Below, one piece after another: positions 6,949 through 14,881 of a stretch of 24,107 nucleotides of DNA (position 1 is the first letter of the stretch; each line of letters opens with the position of its first letter). Source of the DNA: a virus; the IMG/VR virus record IMGVR_UViG_3300005264_000136, positions 1 to 24,107 of that record; one strand, written 5' to 3'. Below the pieces are notes generated by a model. It was not told the origin of the DNA and did not search any database. It saw only the letters and a list, made by a program, of their open reading frames with translations. The position numbers were made by a program, and so were the translations under genes.

Positions 6949-7301
6949 ATAAACTCCTCATATTTTAGAGTTTCACCATTCTGCAGAGATACGGAGAAAT
7001 TAAGTAGAAGCTCTCTCTTAACTGTCAATGAGAGCTGAAATGTAGGGATCTTTCGGATCTCTGATATGGAGATAATTTCTTTCTTAAACAGGTCTCCCAC
7101 AATCTTCAAATCAGGATTCTTCTTATAGATATCCTTGAAATAGGAGATCCCCTTTGAAAGGTCCAGAAACCACTCTCCTTTTACGAGAGTCAGTTTGAAA
7201 CCCAGTTTCTGAGAGACATATTCACTTTCAGTTTTAGTGAATGCCAGGTCAAAGTCCTTAATAACAACATCACCGGTTTCACCCAATAACAGATCTTTCA
7301 T
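6945..7301 (-). CDS. gp25-like baseplate wedge protein (lysozyme-like fold family)
   Basis: This 118-residue protein resembles the GPW/gp25 and DUF2634 group: DVVIKDFDLAFTKTESEYVS at the start, GEWFLDLSKGISYFKDIY in the middle. The start at 7301 was preferred over one 51 bp upstream because a TAAGGAAAATAGG ribosome binding site lies just before it, and because the longer form adds an Arg-rich, unrelated leader. In contractile tails this protein links the sheath to the baseplate wedge. Gene order (spike, gp25, J, I) is the classic one. Confidence 0.8.
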   Translation of the reverse strand: MKDLLLGETGDVVIKDFDLAFTKTESEYVSQKLGFKLTLVKGEWFLDLSKGISYFKDIYKKNPDLKIVGDLFKKEIISISEIRKIPTFQLSLTVKRELLLNFSVSLQNGETLKYEEFI

Positions 7302-7311
7302 CCTATTTTCC

Positions 7312-7911
7312 TTATACCGGTAATGGCGGCGTTGTAGGCCGACCTTCCGCATCTGTGTGTTTATGCCCCAGGGCTGAATATTTCCCCGCAGCTGATATGA
7401 TATCCATTCCAGCTTCAGAGAACTTGATACTTGTTAGGAGTCCAAAGCTCATAAGAATTTCAGAATCAAGGACTTCCAGTTTTGTCTTCTTGAATTCGGC
7501 CACCAGCCCTTTCTTCGAACCAGGACGGGTATTCTTCCTGGAGAAAGTCCCTGGTATGAAAAAAGCATCATCCAGTGAGTAACGCCGGGGATCCTCCGGA
7601 AGTCCGGCGCGGCCGCTTTCCATCCACTGATCAATAGACCTTTCTGAGAAGAGGATCATCCCTTCATCACCTTTCTCCAGGGGAAAACTGACAGAGGCTG
7701 CTTTTGAAGCGGGAAACTGAACCGGAACATTATGAATCACCGGCATAGCCAGTTCCTTCCCGCTTTTATATTTCTTCTTCATGGCCGGAACAACGGAAGC
7801 CGTTCTGCTTGTCGGATCATAGTTCTCTATATAACCAGGTAAACCAGTATGAAAGTCATCCTGGAAAGCCGTCATCATATCTTTCAGGACATCAAATAGG
7901 TTCTCATTCAT
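7312..7911 (-). CDS. Baseplate spike protein, Gp138/gpV-like
   Basis: This 199-residue protein begins with a region like the Gp138 N-terminal OB-fold domain (PGYIENYDPTSRTASVVPAM near residues 24-43) with VPVQFP and GDEGMILFSERSIDQW further on. It ends in a short beta-rich tail and a C-terminus with HKHTDAEGRPTTPPLP, typical of central spikes, which often bind a metal at the tip. It would form the trimeric membrane-piercing spike below the hub. It starts in an ATGA overlap with the hub gene. Confidence 0.8.
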   Translation of the reverse strand: MNENLFDVLKDMMTAFQDDFHTGLPGYIENYDPTSRTASVVPAMKKKYKSGKELAMPVIHNVPVQFPASKAASVSFPLEKGDEGMILFSERSIDQWMESGRAGLPEDPRRYSLDDAFFIPGTFSRKNTRPGSKKGLVAEFKKTKLEVLDSEILMSFGLLTSIKFSEAGMDIISAAGKYSALGHKHTDAEGRPTTPPLPV

Positions 7912-8735
7912 ACTGGACTTATCTCCGCTATGGCCTGAAAATTATCCCTTCGATTGCTCCCTGAGAATACAACCGACTCTACCTTGAAGAATCCATTCAG
8001 CTTTTTCGAGAGGACTTTTATCCGGCCCCGTGGAATGATCTCCGGGAAGAGGAATGAAGTAACCCTGTATCGTTTTACTGCTTCTCCCTCTCCTTCCGGC
8101 TCTTCCGAGATATCTTCCGGAGAACCGATCAAACCAGTACTGGAAGATAGGAACAATCCCGTCACACTGGCCGGTTTCTCCTTCTCATAAACGAGATATG
8201 TTTCATTCTGAATGGTCCAGCAGATCCCCCCGACAGCCTTAACCACCTTTTCAAGTGCAGCCGTAACCTTTCCAATAAATGAAAACCCTCCGGAGAATGA
8301 TCCTGATATCAGATCAGTTCCCTGAACGGGCAATCCAAGAGCCTGTATAAGATCCTGAAAGACAGCTTTCCGGCTTACCCCAGGCTTATAGGAAACTGAG
8401 ATTACCTTCTCTTTTCCATTTTTGAATCCATCAAAGGCAGTGATAATAGTTTCTCTATCAGGAGAAGAGCTTCCGGTTTTTATATCTTTGATAGAACCGA
8501 AGAAAAGACCTTTCACCCCCTCATCCTCATATCCCGCACGAAGAACCAAGGCTTTATTCTTTCCTGAAATCTTACTGATGGTGTGATCTGAAAGATTGTA
8601 GATTTTCACAAGCGCTTCATTCAGACTTTCTTTCTCTGTCTTCTTCACTTCGAATAGGATCTTCAAGTCAGTTATTTCAATGCCAGGTTCTCCAGGAGTA
8701 CCAATCTGACAAATTACCTTCCGTTTAAAGGCCAT
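7908..8735 (-). CDS. Baseplate hub protein (gpD/gp44-like)
   Basis: This 275-residue protein sits between the plug and spike genes and has hub-like features: EITDLKILFEVKKTEKESLN near residues 20-39, SLNEALVKIYNLSD, and a C-terminal part with RGRIKVLSKKLNGFFKVESV. Such proteins form the trimeric hub that joins tail tube and spike, corresponding to P2 gpD, Mu gp44 and T4 gp27. A GGAGGAAG site precedes the ATG, which overlaps the end of the plug gene by 11 bp. The assignment rests on gene order as much as on sequence. Confidence 0.7.
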   Translation of the reverse strand: MAFKRKVICQIGTPGEPGIEITDLKILFEVKKTEKESLNEALVKIYNLSDHTISKISGKNKALVLRAGYEDEGVKGLFFGSIKDIKTGSSSPDRETIITAFDGFKNGKEKVISVSYKPGVSRKAVFQDLIQALGLPVQGTDLISGSFSGGFSFIGKVTAALEKVVKAVGGICWTIQNETYLVYEKEKPASVTGLFLSSSTGLIGSPEDISEEPEGEGEAVKRYRVTSFLFPEIIPRGRIKVLSKKLNGFFKVESVVFSGSNRRDNFQAIAEISPV

Positions 8736-9057
8736 TAGCTTCCTCCTCGCTTAGGTACACAAGGAAGAAACGCTTCCCCAGGTTCTCATAAGTCATGACC
8801 GCATCAGTTAAATCATTCTGTTTATCCAGGACAATCAGTTCTCCCTTAAACCTGTCTGAATGAATCTCTGTTAAGGGATAATTGGGTACAAGCCGTTTCC
8901 CCGTTATCAGGGGATTTCCATCAGCATCAAATACATGAAGGAACCAGCTCTCTGATCTGGTATTCCACCTGATCCGGAGACTATAGAAGATTCCACCCAG
9001 TTCAATCTTCTGAATAAATCCGGAGGCTATTTCAGGAAAGACAGGGATATTAACCAT
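8725..9057 (-). CDS. Baseplate plug protein (cyanophage Pam3 gp18-like)
   Basis: This 110-residue protein has the pattern of the Pam3-type plug domain found in simple myoviruses: VNIPVFPEIASGFIQKIELG at the start, LRIRWNTRSESWFLHVFDADGNPL shortened here to its core WNTRSESWFLHVFDADG, and GKRLVPNYPL in the middle. In the Pam3 structure this protein closes or lines the bottom of the tail tube near the hub. It overlaps the Dit-like gene by 8 bp and is preceded by GAGAGGATAGC. Confidence 0.75.
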   Translation of the reverse strand: MVNIPVFPEIASGFIQKIELGGIFYSLRIRWNTRSESWFLHVFDADGNPLITGKRLVPNYPLTEIHSDRFKGELIVLDKQNDLTDAVMTYENLGKRFFLVYLSEEEANGL

Positions 9058-9667
9058 ACTCAGCTATCCTCTCATCAAGGTCTTTATTCTTCTCTTCCAG
9101 ATTCTCTTTCATTCTCTCAAAGAGGGTTTTCTGCTCTTCTTCATCCCCCAGAGCTTCATTGGTTGAATCGCTGGTCTGTCCCATATCCGCATCACCCTCA
9201 GCCTGTTTGTCTTCCAGAACTGAAACGGGAATTACAGCCGTCTGGGAACGGATGATTTCAATCTGTTTCAATGTCAAACTGAACTCAACGGACTCTCCCA
9301 GCTGCGCATTCCGGGGAATTGTCAGCTGTTCAATAGCCATATTCTCATAGACATTCTGAGTGGCCACAATTGTAATCGGCAGGGCCTGCAGACGGATCTC
9401 TTTCAATGTCTGAATGGAGTCCTGATACCTTGTTGCCAGATTCCCATCCACATCTTTCACCGGAGAGTTTGTAATGAACCCCGATATCTTCAGAGTGAGA
9501 GGATCAACCTCGATTGAATCAGAAACGTCATAGCCCTCTTCAACCGGATTTGATGTAGCCCTGCCGTTCAGCTGTTCTTCTTCTGACAGGATCAAATCAA
9601 GATTGAGATCTCCGATGAAGTACTCCCGGTCTGAATTAAAATAGAGGTTCGCTTCCTGAATATCCAT
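9050..9667 (-). CDS. Dit-like baseplate/tail adaptor protein
   Basis: This 205-residue protein follows the tape measure and resembles Dit-like tail proteins of simple myoviruses: a beta-rich N-terminal domain (residues 1-150, with SDSIEVDPLTLKISGFITNS and ESVEFSLTLKQIEIIRS) and a C-terminal acidic tail (150-205) rich in Glu, Asp and Lys that is probably helical. It would join the tail tube end to the hub. The ATG at 9667 overlaps the tape measure stop as TGATG and lies 7 nt after GGAGAGG. An upstream in-frame TTG is the alternative. Confidence 0.7.
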   Translation of the reverse strand: MDIQEANLYFNSDREYFIGDLNLDLILSEEEQLNGRATSNPVEEGYDVSDSIEVDPLTLKISGFITNSPVKDVDGNLATRYQDSIQTLKEIRLQALPITIVATQNVYENMAIEQLTIPRNAQLGESVEFSLTLKQIEIIRSQTAVIPVSVLEDKQAEGDADMGQTSDSTNEALGDEEEQKTLFERMKENLEEKNKDLDERIAEYG

Positions 9668-11382
9668 CAACGGACCTCTCCACCGGCCGTGTTTGCCATT
9701 GCCGATTTCATCTGTCTATCCCAGGCCGCCTGAACTGCCCTCTCCGCATTCTCCCGGAGAGACTGCTGCTGATACTGAGGTGTTCCTTCAGGAACCGCCA
9801 GAGAGATTGAAGACTGAACATTTATGGAGCGGCTATTATTATTCATTGTGCCTGGTCTCACCACAGAAGAATATGCAGGAGCAAGCTGAGGATTGGATTC
9901 ATCTCCAAATCCAAGGAAATCACCGACCCTATCAATCCCTCCTTTGATCTTATCCAAAGCCCCGGAGAACTTTCCCGAAAGGAAGTTATAGAGAGGTTCA
10001 ATCCATCCCCATAACTTATTGATATCGATACCCATGAAATCAATAATGGATGCGAAATACTCCTTCAGGAATCCAAAGGCAGAAATAAAATGGTCTTTAA
10101 ATCCATCAATATCCCCCGTAAAAAGAGCAAACAGTCCCTGGAACAGATTTTTAAAGAATCCGAAGGCGCTACCGGCCAGCTCCTCAATAAAGGAGAATGT
10201 ATCCGCCACGACCTGAGCAAGACCGGGAAAACGATCAGAGAACCAATTCCAGAACATAAGGAACCAGAGCATGAGCTGCTTGATTAAAGCCGTAATCGCC
10301 AGATCAGACAGTTGTCTTGCCTGATCAAAAAAGGTGGCAATACCCAGGATGACATCCTTTCCTTTCTCCTTCACTTTATCCAGGTTTTTAACAAATAGAA
10401 CTATGATGGCTATCAGAGCGGCCACACCTATAATGATCAAGGCTATGGGATTGGCCATCATGGCAGCATTGACTGCCAGGACGGCCCCTTTGAGCATCTT
10501 GGCAACCTTTACAGCTGTCCCGATCAGACCTATGACCTTCCCGATAATAAGGAGAGCCGGAGCCAGGCCTGCAGTTAACAATGTCAAAAATACAACTATC
10601 TTCTTTCCTGTCTCATTCATATTCTGAAAGCCCTTAACAAGAGTTGTGACAAGGTCCGAAAGCTTACCGACAGGATTCAGAATAACTTCTCCGAAACCGG
10701 CACCCAGCAGGAAGAAATTATCCTTCAAAGTGGATATTTTTCCATTCAGTGTCTGACTCTGCCGTTCCATTCCTTTATAGAACTGGCCGCCCTCTGATGT
10801 CATTTTCTGAAAAGCAGACGTGATCATATCGGATGATATGGATCCGGTTGATGCCATCTTAATGATCTGAGCTTCAGACTTCCCATACATGGAAGCCAGA
10901 GTCCCCAGAATAGGGACACCCGCATCAATCATCATGTTCAGCTCTTCCATGGACGCCTTGCCCTTGGCAGAGGTTTTACCGAAGGCACGAGTCATGGTAT
11001 CCAGTTTCTGAGCATTTCCTCCGGCCGTATCACCAAGCATCCGCATGGTTTCGATGATCTTTCCTTCTTCAATCCCGAAGGCTTTTAACCTCTGGGAACC
11101 AGTATTCAGATCATCAAGCTGAAAAGGAGTAGAAGAGGAGAATTCCTTAATCCGCTGAAACATGGCATCCGCTTTGTCAGCACTTCCAAGGAGGGTTTCC
11201 CACTGTGAAGTCATAGCCTGGATTGATGCAGCTCCTTTGATCATCCCGAAGGCCAGACCTCCTGCAGCTGCAGAAACATATTTTGCCTTTTTAGCCAGGG
11301 AGACAAACTTCTTCTCGGCATTATTAAAAGCCTTCTCATCTACCTTAAAGCCGATTTTGTTAATCAGTTCTCTCAGTATCAT
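9667..11382 (-). CDS. Tape measure protein
   Basis: This 571-residue protein has the N-terminal tape-measure domain (residues about 55-215, with TRAFGKTSAKGKASMEELNM and DAGVPILGTLASMYGKS). Long hydrophobic segments follow near 256-290 and 305-330 (MANPIALIIIGVAALIAIIV), then a Phe-rich region and a polar C-terminus. It sets tail length and is ejected at infection. At roughly 0.15 nm per residue it would give a tail of about 85 nm, short for a myovirus. Its ATG overlaps the end of the chaperone extension (ATGA), the usual position right after the G/GT genes. Confidence 0.9.
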   Translation of the reverse strand: MILRELINKIGFKVDEKAFNNAEKKFVSLAKKAKYVSAAAGGLAFGMIKGAASIQAMTSQWETLLGSADKADAMFQRIKEFSSSTPFQLDDLNTGSQRLKAFGIEEGKIIETMRMLGDTAGGNAQKLDTMTRAFGKTSAKGKASMEELNMMIDAGVPILGTLASMYGKSEAQIIKMASTGSISSDMITSAFQKMTSEGGQFYKGMERQSQTLNGKISTLKDNFFLLGAGFGEVILNPVGKLSDLVTTLVKGFQNMNETGKKIVVFLTLLTAGLAPALLIIGKVIGLIGTAVKVAKMLKGAVLAVNAAMMANPIALIIIGVAALIAIIVLFVKNLDKVKEKGKDVILGIATFFDQARQLSDLAITALIKQLMLWFLMFWNWFSDRFPGLAQVVADTFSFIEELAGSAFGFFKNLFQGLFALFTGDIDGFKDHFISAFGFLKEYFASIIDFMGIDINKLWGWIEPLYNFLSGKFSGALDKIKGGIDRVGDFLGFGDESNPQLAPAYSSVVRPGTMNNNSRSINVQSSISLAVPEGTPQYQQQSLRENAERAVQAAWDRQMKSAMANTAGGEVR

Positions 11383-11648
11383 GTTTGATCCCTGTTCTCC
11401 CAGGCTCTTGCCGCAGCCTCATAATCCTCTCTCATATCCAATAGCCCGTTAAGCTTCTGAATATCCGTAAAACTCATCTTGTCCACTTCTTCCAGTGACC
11501 GGCCGTCCAGAACAATTCGCCAGACCGGCCACTCTTCATCCAGATCAGGAGATAAATCCCCCACATGCCCCAGGGAGGGGCGCATTGATTCAGCGGCTCT
11601 TAACCATCCATTTCCTTTGTTTCTGTTCCAATAAGAGCCGCCTGTGAG
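11379..11648 (-). CDS. Tail chaperone T extension (made by -1 frameshift, GT product)
   Basis: This 89-residue extension is open in the -1 frame from the slippery heptamer at 11648-11654 to a TGA at 11379. It begins LTGGSYWNRNKGNGW and includes WPVWRIVLDGRSLEEVDK. An internal ATG at 11585 could be read as a 68-residue gene, but there is no ribosome binding site before it. A shared reading frame with the slippery site and placement between the G-like gene and the tape measure fit a lambda G-GT type arrangement. The fusion would be about 225 residues. In lambda the T part binds the tape measure and recruits tail tube subunits. Confidence 0.7.
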   Translation of the reverse strand, partial: LTGGSYWNRNKGNGWLRAAESMRPSLGHVGDLSPDLDEEWPVWRIVLDGRSLEEVDKMSFTDIQKLNGLLDMREDYEAAARAWENRDQT

Positions 11649-12055
11649 AAAAAATCCGGAAAGTTCACCTGGATAACAAATACAGCCACTTTAAAAGCAG
11701 CAATCAGACTGCAGGAGAAAAACTCATCAAAGGACTCTTCATTTATAAAGACTTCCTTTCCGTCCTCACCCCGTTCCGTGTTCTCCAGGATCATCAGGAG
11801 AAGGTCCAGAATCTCATCTTCCGAATACCTGTCAAACAGACCGTCTAAGGCCTTAGTGATAGCCTCGCCATCAATATCAATATCACCCAGGGATTTAATC
11901 TCCTTGCTCTTCAGAGATCCCAGCATTCCCGAGAGAGCGCCGATAGAAGGAGTAAGCAGTTTCATTAGCCTGTAGTTAATTCTGAGAGCCTTACGGCCCT
12001 TGAATGGGGTAACCCTGTAGATATCCCCATCTATTCGTTTCTTTGTTGTACTCAT
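11600..12055 (-). CDS. Tail assembly chaperone, G-like
   Basis: This 151-residue acidic protein lies between the tail tube and tape measure genes, where tail assembly chaperones are encoded. The N-terminal part (YRVTPFKGRKALRINYRLMK) and LLMILENTERGEDGKEVFIN near residues 94-113 recall chaperones of other myoviruses. Near its end, codons Asp-Phe-Phe (GAT TTT TTC) contain a perfect T TTT TTC slippery site in the correct frame. The ATG at 12055 has no obvious ribosome binding site but lies 3 bp after the tube gene's stop, so coupled translation is likely. Confidence 0.75.
   Translation of the reverse strand: MSTTKKRIDGDIYRVTPFKGRKALRINYRLMKLLTPSIGALSGMLGSLKSKEIKSLGDIDIDGEAITKALDGLFDRYSEDEILDLLLMILENTERGEDGKEVFINEESFDEFFSCSLIAAFKVAVFVIQVNFPDFFSQAALIGTETKEMDG
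11648..11654 (-). promoter_or_regulatory. Programmed -1 frameshift slippery heptamer (T TTT TTC)
   Basis: On the minus strand TTTTTTC falls exactly as X XXY YYZ in the zero frame (third base of GAT, then TTT, TTC). Slippage by one base continues as CTC ACA GGC and stays open to the stop at 11379, whereas the zero frame stops at 11600. This is a classic tail chaperone frameshift signal. Confidence 0.75.
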
Positions 12056-12058
12056 GAT

Positions 12059-12481
12059 CTACACCACATTATTCCCGCCATTTACGAAGGCGGCCTTTCC
12101 CGTATCAAATCCCCATTCCTTGGTTCCGATTTCTTCACCGAAATCAACGGAAGCCCTTTTCTTGATCCAGGCAACCTTTGCAAAGAACAATGTTGCCCCC
12201 AGGAGATCCTTGATCAGGAGAGGGCCTTTCCCTTTACCGGTCTTTTTATCCAGATCATATTGAGCTGAAAGAACAACATTGCTCTTACTGGTCTGGGACA
12301 AATTGATAGTGACATTGCAGGTATCATCATTTACCTTGGAGCGGGAGACCTCTCCATCGGCTCCAACATGTTTTTTAAAGCCGTCTTCAGCTTCTTCAAT
12401 CTTTATAAACGAACCTTTCGCATACCCTGTAACAGGGACTCCGCAGAATGTTGCCACTACCTTTTTAGGATCGTAATCCAT
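12059..12481 (-). CDS. Tail tube protein (DUF3277-like)
   Basis: This 140-residue protein directly follows the sheath gene and matches the inner tube protein group DUF3277: FCGVPVTGYAKGSFIKIEEA near residues 12-31, GADGEVSRSKVNDDTCNVTI near 40-59, and FAKVAWIKKRASVDFGEEIG near 100-119. It polymerises into the tube through which DNA passes. GGAGGTTATCT gives an excellent ribosome binding site. The 12-bp spacing to the sheath gene fits high, coupled expression of the two main tail proteins. Confidence 0.8.
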   Translation of the reverse strand: MDYDPKKVVATFCGVPVTGYAKGSFIKIEEAEDGFKKHVGADGEVSRSKVNDDTCNVTINLSQTSKSNVVLSAQYDLDKKTGKGKGPLLIKDLLGATLFFAKVAWIKKRASVDFGEEIGTKEWGFDTGKAAFVNGGNNVV

Positions 12482-12492
12482 AGATAACCTCC

Positions 12493-13563
12493 TTATAGAG
12501 TTACTACACCTCTGATTTTTGTTTTATGAATGGCTCCCGCCAGATGGGCTTCGAATGAGGCCCCCGATAGTGACCGAGTCCCTTTATCTGTAATGGAAAC
12601 ATCTTCTGCCAGAGGAACAAATGTCACCGGAGCAGGCTCCGAAGTCAGGAGCTTATTCTCCACTCCCAGTTCCAAAGTTTCTTTCATGATGCTATCCACC
12701 TGACTGATTCCGGAATCCTCAAAGGAGATTTTTTCCCCTCTATCAGAAGCATTTTTCTTCAGCTGCAGAATGTTCTCCTGCATACGGGCATGAAGCCAGT
12801 CGATACCACGGATCACATCAATATATTCACCACTTCCAACAGTCCCTTCCTCTGTCATAGAGAGGCCTTTAACAGCTGTATAAATATTGGCATTCTTCCC
12901 CAAAACGGCATTCAATTCATTTGTACTCAGAGCATAGACATCCACACCTTTCAGGGTAACGAACTTCCAGGTCGTTTTTCCCGGTGTATAGGGAAACCTG
13001 TTTGCCAGCCAGGCGGCATCAGGAAATTGATCATCACCAGTACCGCTATCAGGATGATAGAGTACAAATGTACGGTCATAGTTATGACTCTTTATATGAC
13101 TGGCTATATCTGTCAGATCATTGGAATCTTTAATCTTGGCATCATTGGAAGACAATCCCAGAATCTTACCGTTAGCCTCCGCCCAGGCGGCCATTGCTTC
13201 CTGATCAGCCTGAACCCGGCTTGTAAAAATCAGACCGTACCAGCAGTCATTTTCAAGCTTGGCCGCTGCAGCTGCTTCCGTCCAGCTCTCTCCTTCATCT
13301 TTCCTGCAGACAACTATTTCCGCCGGTGATGGTTCCTGCATAAAAATGACATTGGCCACTTTTTTAACCAGGTCATCATCAGACCATCCGTCAGCTATCA
13401 TTTCATCAGTACCACTATATGTCCGTACCCTTTCATTGAATGCGGTAGTGGTTTTATCTGATGCAAACTCTCCCAATACGGCAATAACTCCAAATCCAGC
13501 CTGACTCACAACAGCCGTTGCACGGCTAATAGCCAGGTCAACTATCCGATCCGCTTCACCCAT
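12493..13563 (-). CDS. Contractile tail sheath protein (DUF3383-like)
   Basis: This 356-residue protein resembles DUF3383 tail sheaths: FGVIAVLGEFASDK near residues 23-36, AFNERVRTYSGTDEMIADGW near 40-60, and DNQFPDAAWL-type DDQFPDAAWLANRFPYTPGK near 177-196. It continues to GIDWLHARMQENILQLKKN and a C-terminal beta-strand region (TKIRGVVTL). It shows the phage is a myovirus. The start at 13563 was chosen because GAGGGGGATATCC lies just before it; a TTG five codons upstream overlaps that site. It overlaps the preceding neck gene by 8 bp. Confidence 0.85.
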   Translation of the reverse strand: MGEADRIVDLAISRATAVVSQAGFGVIAVLGEFASDKTTTAFNERVRTYSGTDEMIADGWSDDDLVKKVANVIFMQEPSPAEIVVCRKDEGESWTEAAAAAKLENDCWYGLIFTSRVQADQEAMAAWAEANGKILGLSSNDAKIKDSNDLTDIASHIKSHNYDRTFVLYHPDSGTGDDQFPDAAWLANRFPYTPGKTTWKFVTLKGVDVYALSTNELNAVLGKNANIYTAVKGLSMTEEGTVGSGEYIDVIRGIDWLHARMQENILQLKKNASDRGEKISFEDSGISQVDSIMKETLELGVENKLLTSEPAPVTFVPLAEDVSITDKGTRSLSGASFEAHLAGAIHKTKIRGVVTL

Positions 13564-14041
13564 GGATATCCCCCTCAAATTTTACTTCTTCAATAAATCC
13601 AACCTCTTCAGACTGGACAGATTTATATATAAATGCCGGTTCATATACAGCTCGTTCTTCATACCTGGTGCCGGTCCGGCTTGTTGCATCCTGAACCTCC
13701 ATAAGATCTTTCAAATAGGATGCACCAGAAGCATGGAGAAGTTTTTGAACCGAAAGCAGATCAAGACTTTCTCTCAGGTCGAAAAGGCTTTGATTTGCTC
13801 CCTCTCCATAACAGTGGATCGTTATACTAAACTGCTGTGTCGTATAACGAGAGATAACCCCCTGTTTATTAGCCCCAGCCTGATACGGCCGGTTTAGAGG
13901 CTTTGGTGTTTTCAAGGCCAGGGTGATAAAAGGACGTTCGGGAACAGGGGCATCACTGTTAGTCCAGATAACTTTTCCCGCAAACTGACCGCAGACCCAC
14001 GCCTCTATAAGCAACTTGATATCAGAGAGTTTCGTCAGCAT
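13556..14041 (-). CDS. Neck/tail terminator protein (gp12-like, LIC_12616 type)
   Basis: This 161-residue protein lies directly before the sheath gene and resembles the phage neck terminator family that includes LIC_12616: VWTN-like VIWTNSDAPVPERPFITLAL near residues 25-44, ISRYTTQQFSITIHCYGEGA near 65-84, and a C-terminal TGTRYEERAVYEPAFIY segment. Such proteins cap the tail and join it to the neck. The ATG at 14041 overlaps the preceding gene by 20 bp, with GGAGG three bases upstream, which is close. A TTG 39 bp upstream is the alternative start. Confidence 0.7.
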   Translation of the reverse strand: MLTKLSDIKLLIEAWVCGQFAGKVIWTNSDAPVPERPFITLALKTPKPLNRPYQAGANKQGVISRYTTQQFSITIHCYGEGANQSLFDLRESLDLLSVQKLLHASGASYLKDLMEVQDATSRTGTRYEERAVYEPAFIYKSVQSEEVGFIEEVKFEGDIHG

Positions 14042-14375
14042 GATCCTCCAGAGATTCCGCAAGCGCTTTGTAATGGGCAAGCCGCGTCCCGGTTCCCCAG
14101 GGCTTTACTGTCTTGATCTCATATTTTTCATTATTCCATTCAACAATATCCGCATTACGATTCTTATCAGATGCGTATAGAGGCTTCTTTGTTGTGATGC
14201 TGATTTCAGATTTTCTTCTCCTTCCTTCTTCGCTGGAATCCATACCATCACCAGGTGACGGTTGAACCGAAGCCCTCATGGGAACCGGTTCCTTTGAGGA
14301 ATCATTAACCCAACGATTCCCCTCCCAATGACCGCTTTTTCTTGTCACAAGAATCCTGTCTTTCAGTATCATCAT
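14022..14375 (-). CDS. Head-tail joining/neck protein, unassigned family
   Basis: This 117-residue protein begins MMILKDRILVTRKSGHWEGN and has a beta-rich middle (EISITTKKPLYASDK, then NNEKYEIKTVKPWGTGTRL). Short beta-barrel neck proteins with this look are usual between the connector and the tail terminator. It overlaps both neighbours. I cannot name the exact family. A structural role in the neck is inferred from position and from the hydrophilic beta pattern. Confidence 0.65.
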   Translation of the reverse strand: MMILKDRILVTRKSGHWEGNRWVNDSSKEPVPMRASVQPSPGDGMDSSEEGRRRKSEISITTKKPLYASDKNRNADIVEWNNEKYEIKTVKPWGTGTRLAHYKALAESLEDHADETL

Positions 14376-14881
14376 TTCACTGACACCACGGAATCAATCC
14401 CTTCCTGAAGAGCACCTTTATCCTCCAGGGGCTTTTTATCGTATCCTTTACGTTCCCTGGTATAGGGATCATTTTCCTTAAAGTCACCACTTTTCAGCTT
14501 GGTTAAAATCAGCTCTTTGCAGTTTTTCGCAACAGTATTAAGAGCTTCTTTTTTAGACTTACCTTCCCCGATCCTCAGAAAAGCCGTCTCAATCCATTTA
14601 TAGATCTGATCCAGATTCTCATCAAAGGAAGAACGGATAAAAGATCTCTCCGGAATAATGATTTCCGTTCCGACCTCCATACCTTTTGACCGAAGAAAGA
14701 AAAATTGTTTCTGACTTATTCTTCTCACACTTCCCATTTCAAGGGCATGGACTATTTCGGCAAACCCTGCCTTCTCGCCTGCAAAGAATCCGAACTTAAT
14801 ATAGGAACCATTCAGCTCTTTAAGCTGTTTTCTATATCTCAACCAACCATGATCAATGATCTCTACACCAGATTCACTCAT
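14372..14881 (-). CDS. Neck protein, HK97 gp10-like candidate
   Basis: This 169-residue protein shares the layout of gp10-type neck proteins: a helical N-terminus (RYRKQLKELNGSYIKFGFF), a middle with IPERSFIRSSFDENLDQIYK near residues 76-95 (P-x-R-S-F-x-R is typical), and a C-terminal helix region ending GALQEGIDSVVSVK, as in proteins with DTGxLxxSI. It would sit between connector and tail. It overlaps the connector gene by 4 bp (ATGA). Confidence 0.7.
   Translation of the reverse strand: MSESGVEIIDHGWLRYRKQLKELNGSYIKFGFFAGEKAGFAEIVHALEMGSVRRISQKQFFFLRSKGMEVGTEIIIPERSFIRSSFDENLDQIYKWIETAFLRIGEGKSKKEALNTVAKNCKELILTKLKSGDFKENDPYTRERKGYDKKPLEDKGALQEGIDSVVSVK

Noticed and set aside
11379-11585. 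Stand-alone 68-residue gene
   Set aside because: It has no ribosome binding site, and its frame is continuous with the slippery site in the upstream gene, so it is better read as a frameshift extension.
12790-13329. Plus-strand open frame opposite the tail sheath gene
   Set aside because: It is a shadow of the sheath gene in another frame, with Cys- and Ile-rich random composition.
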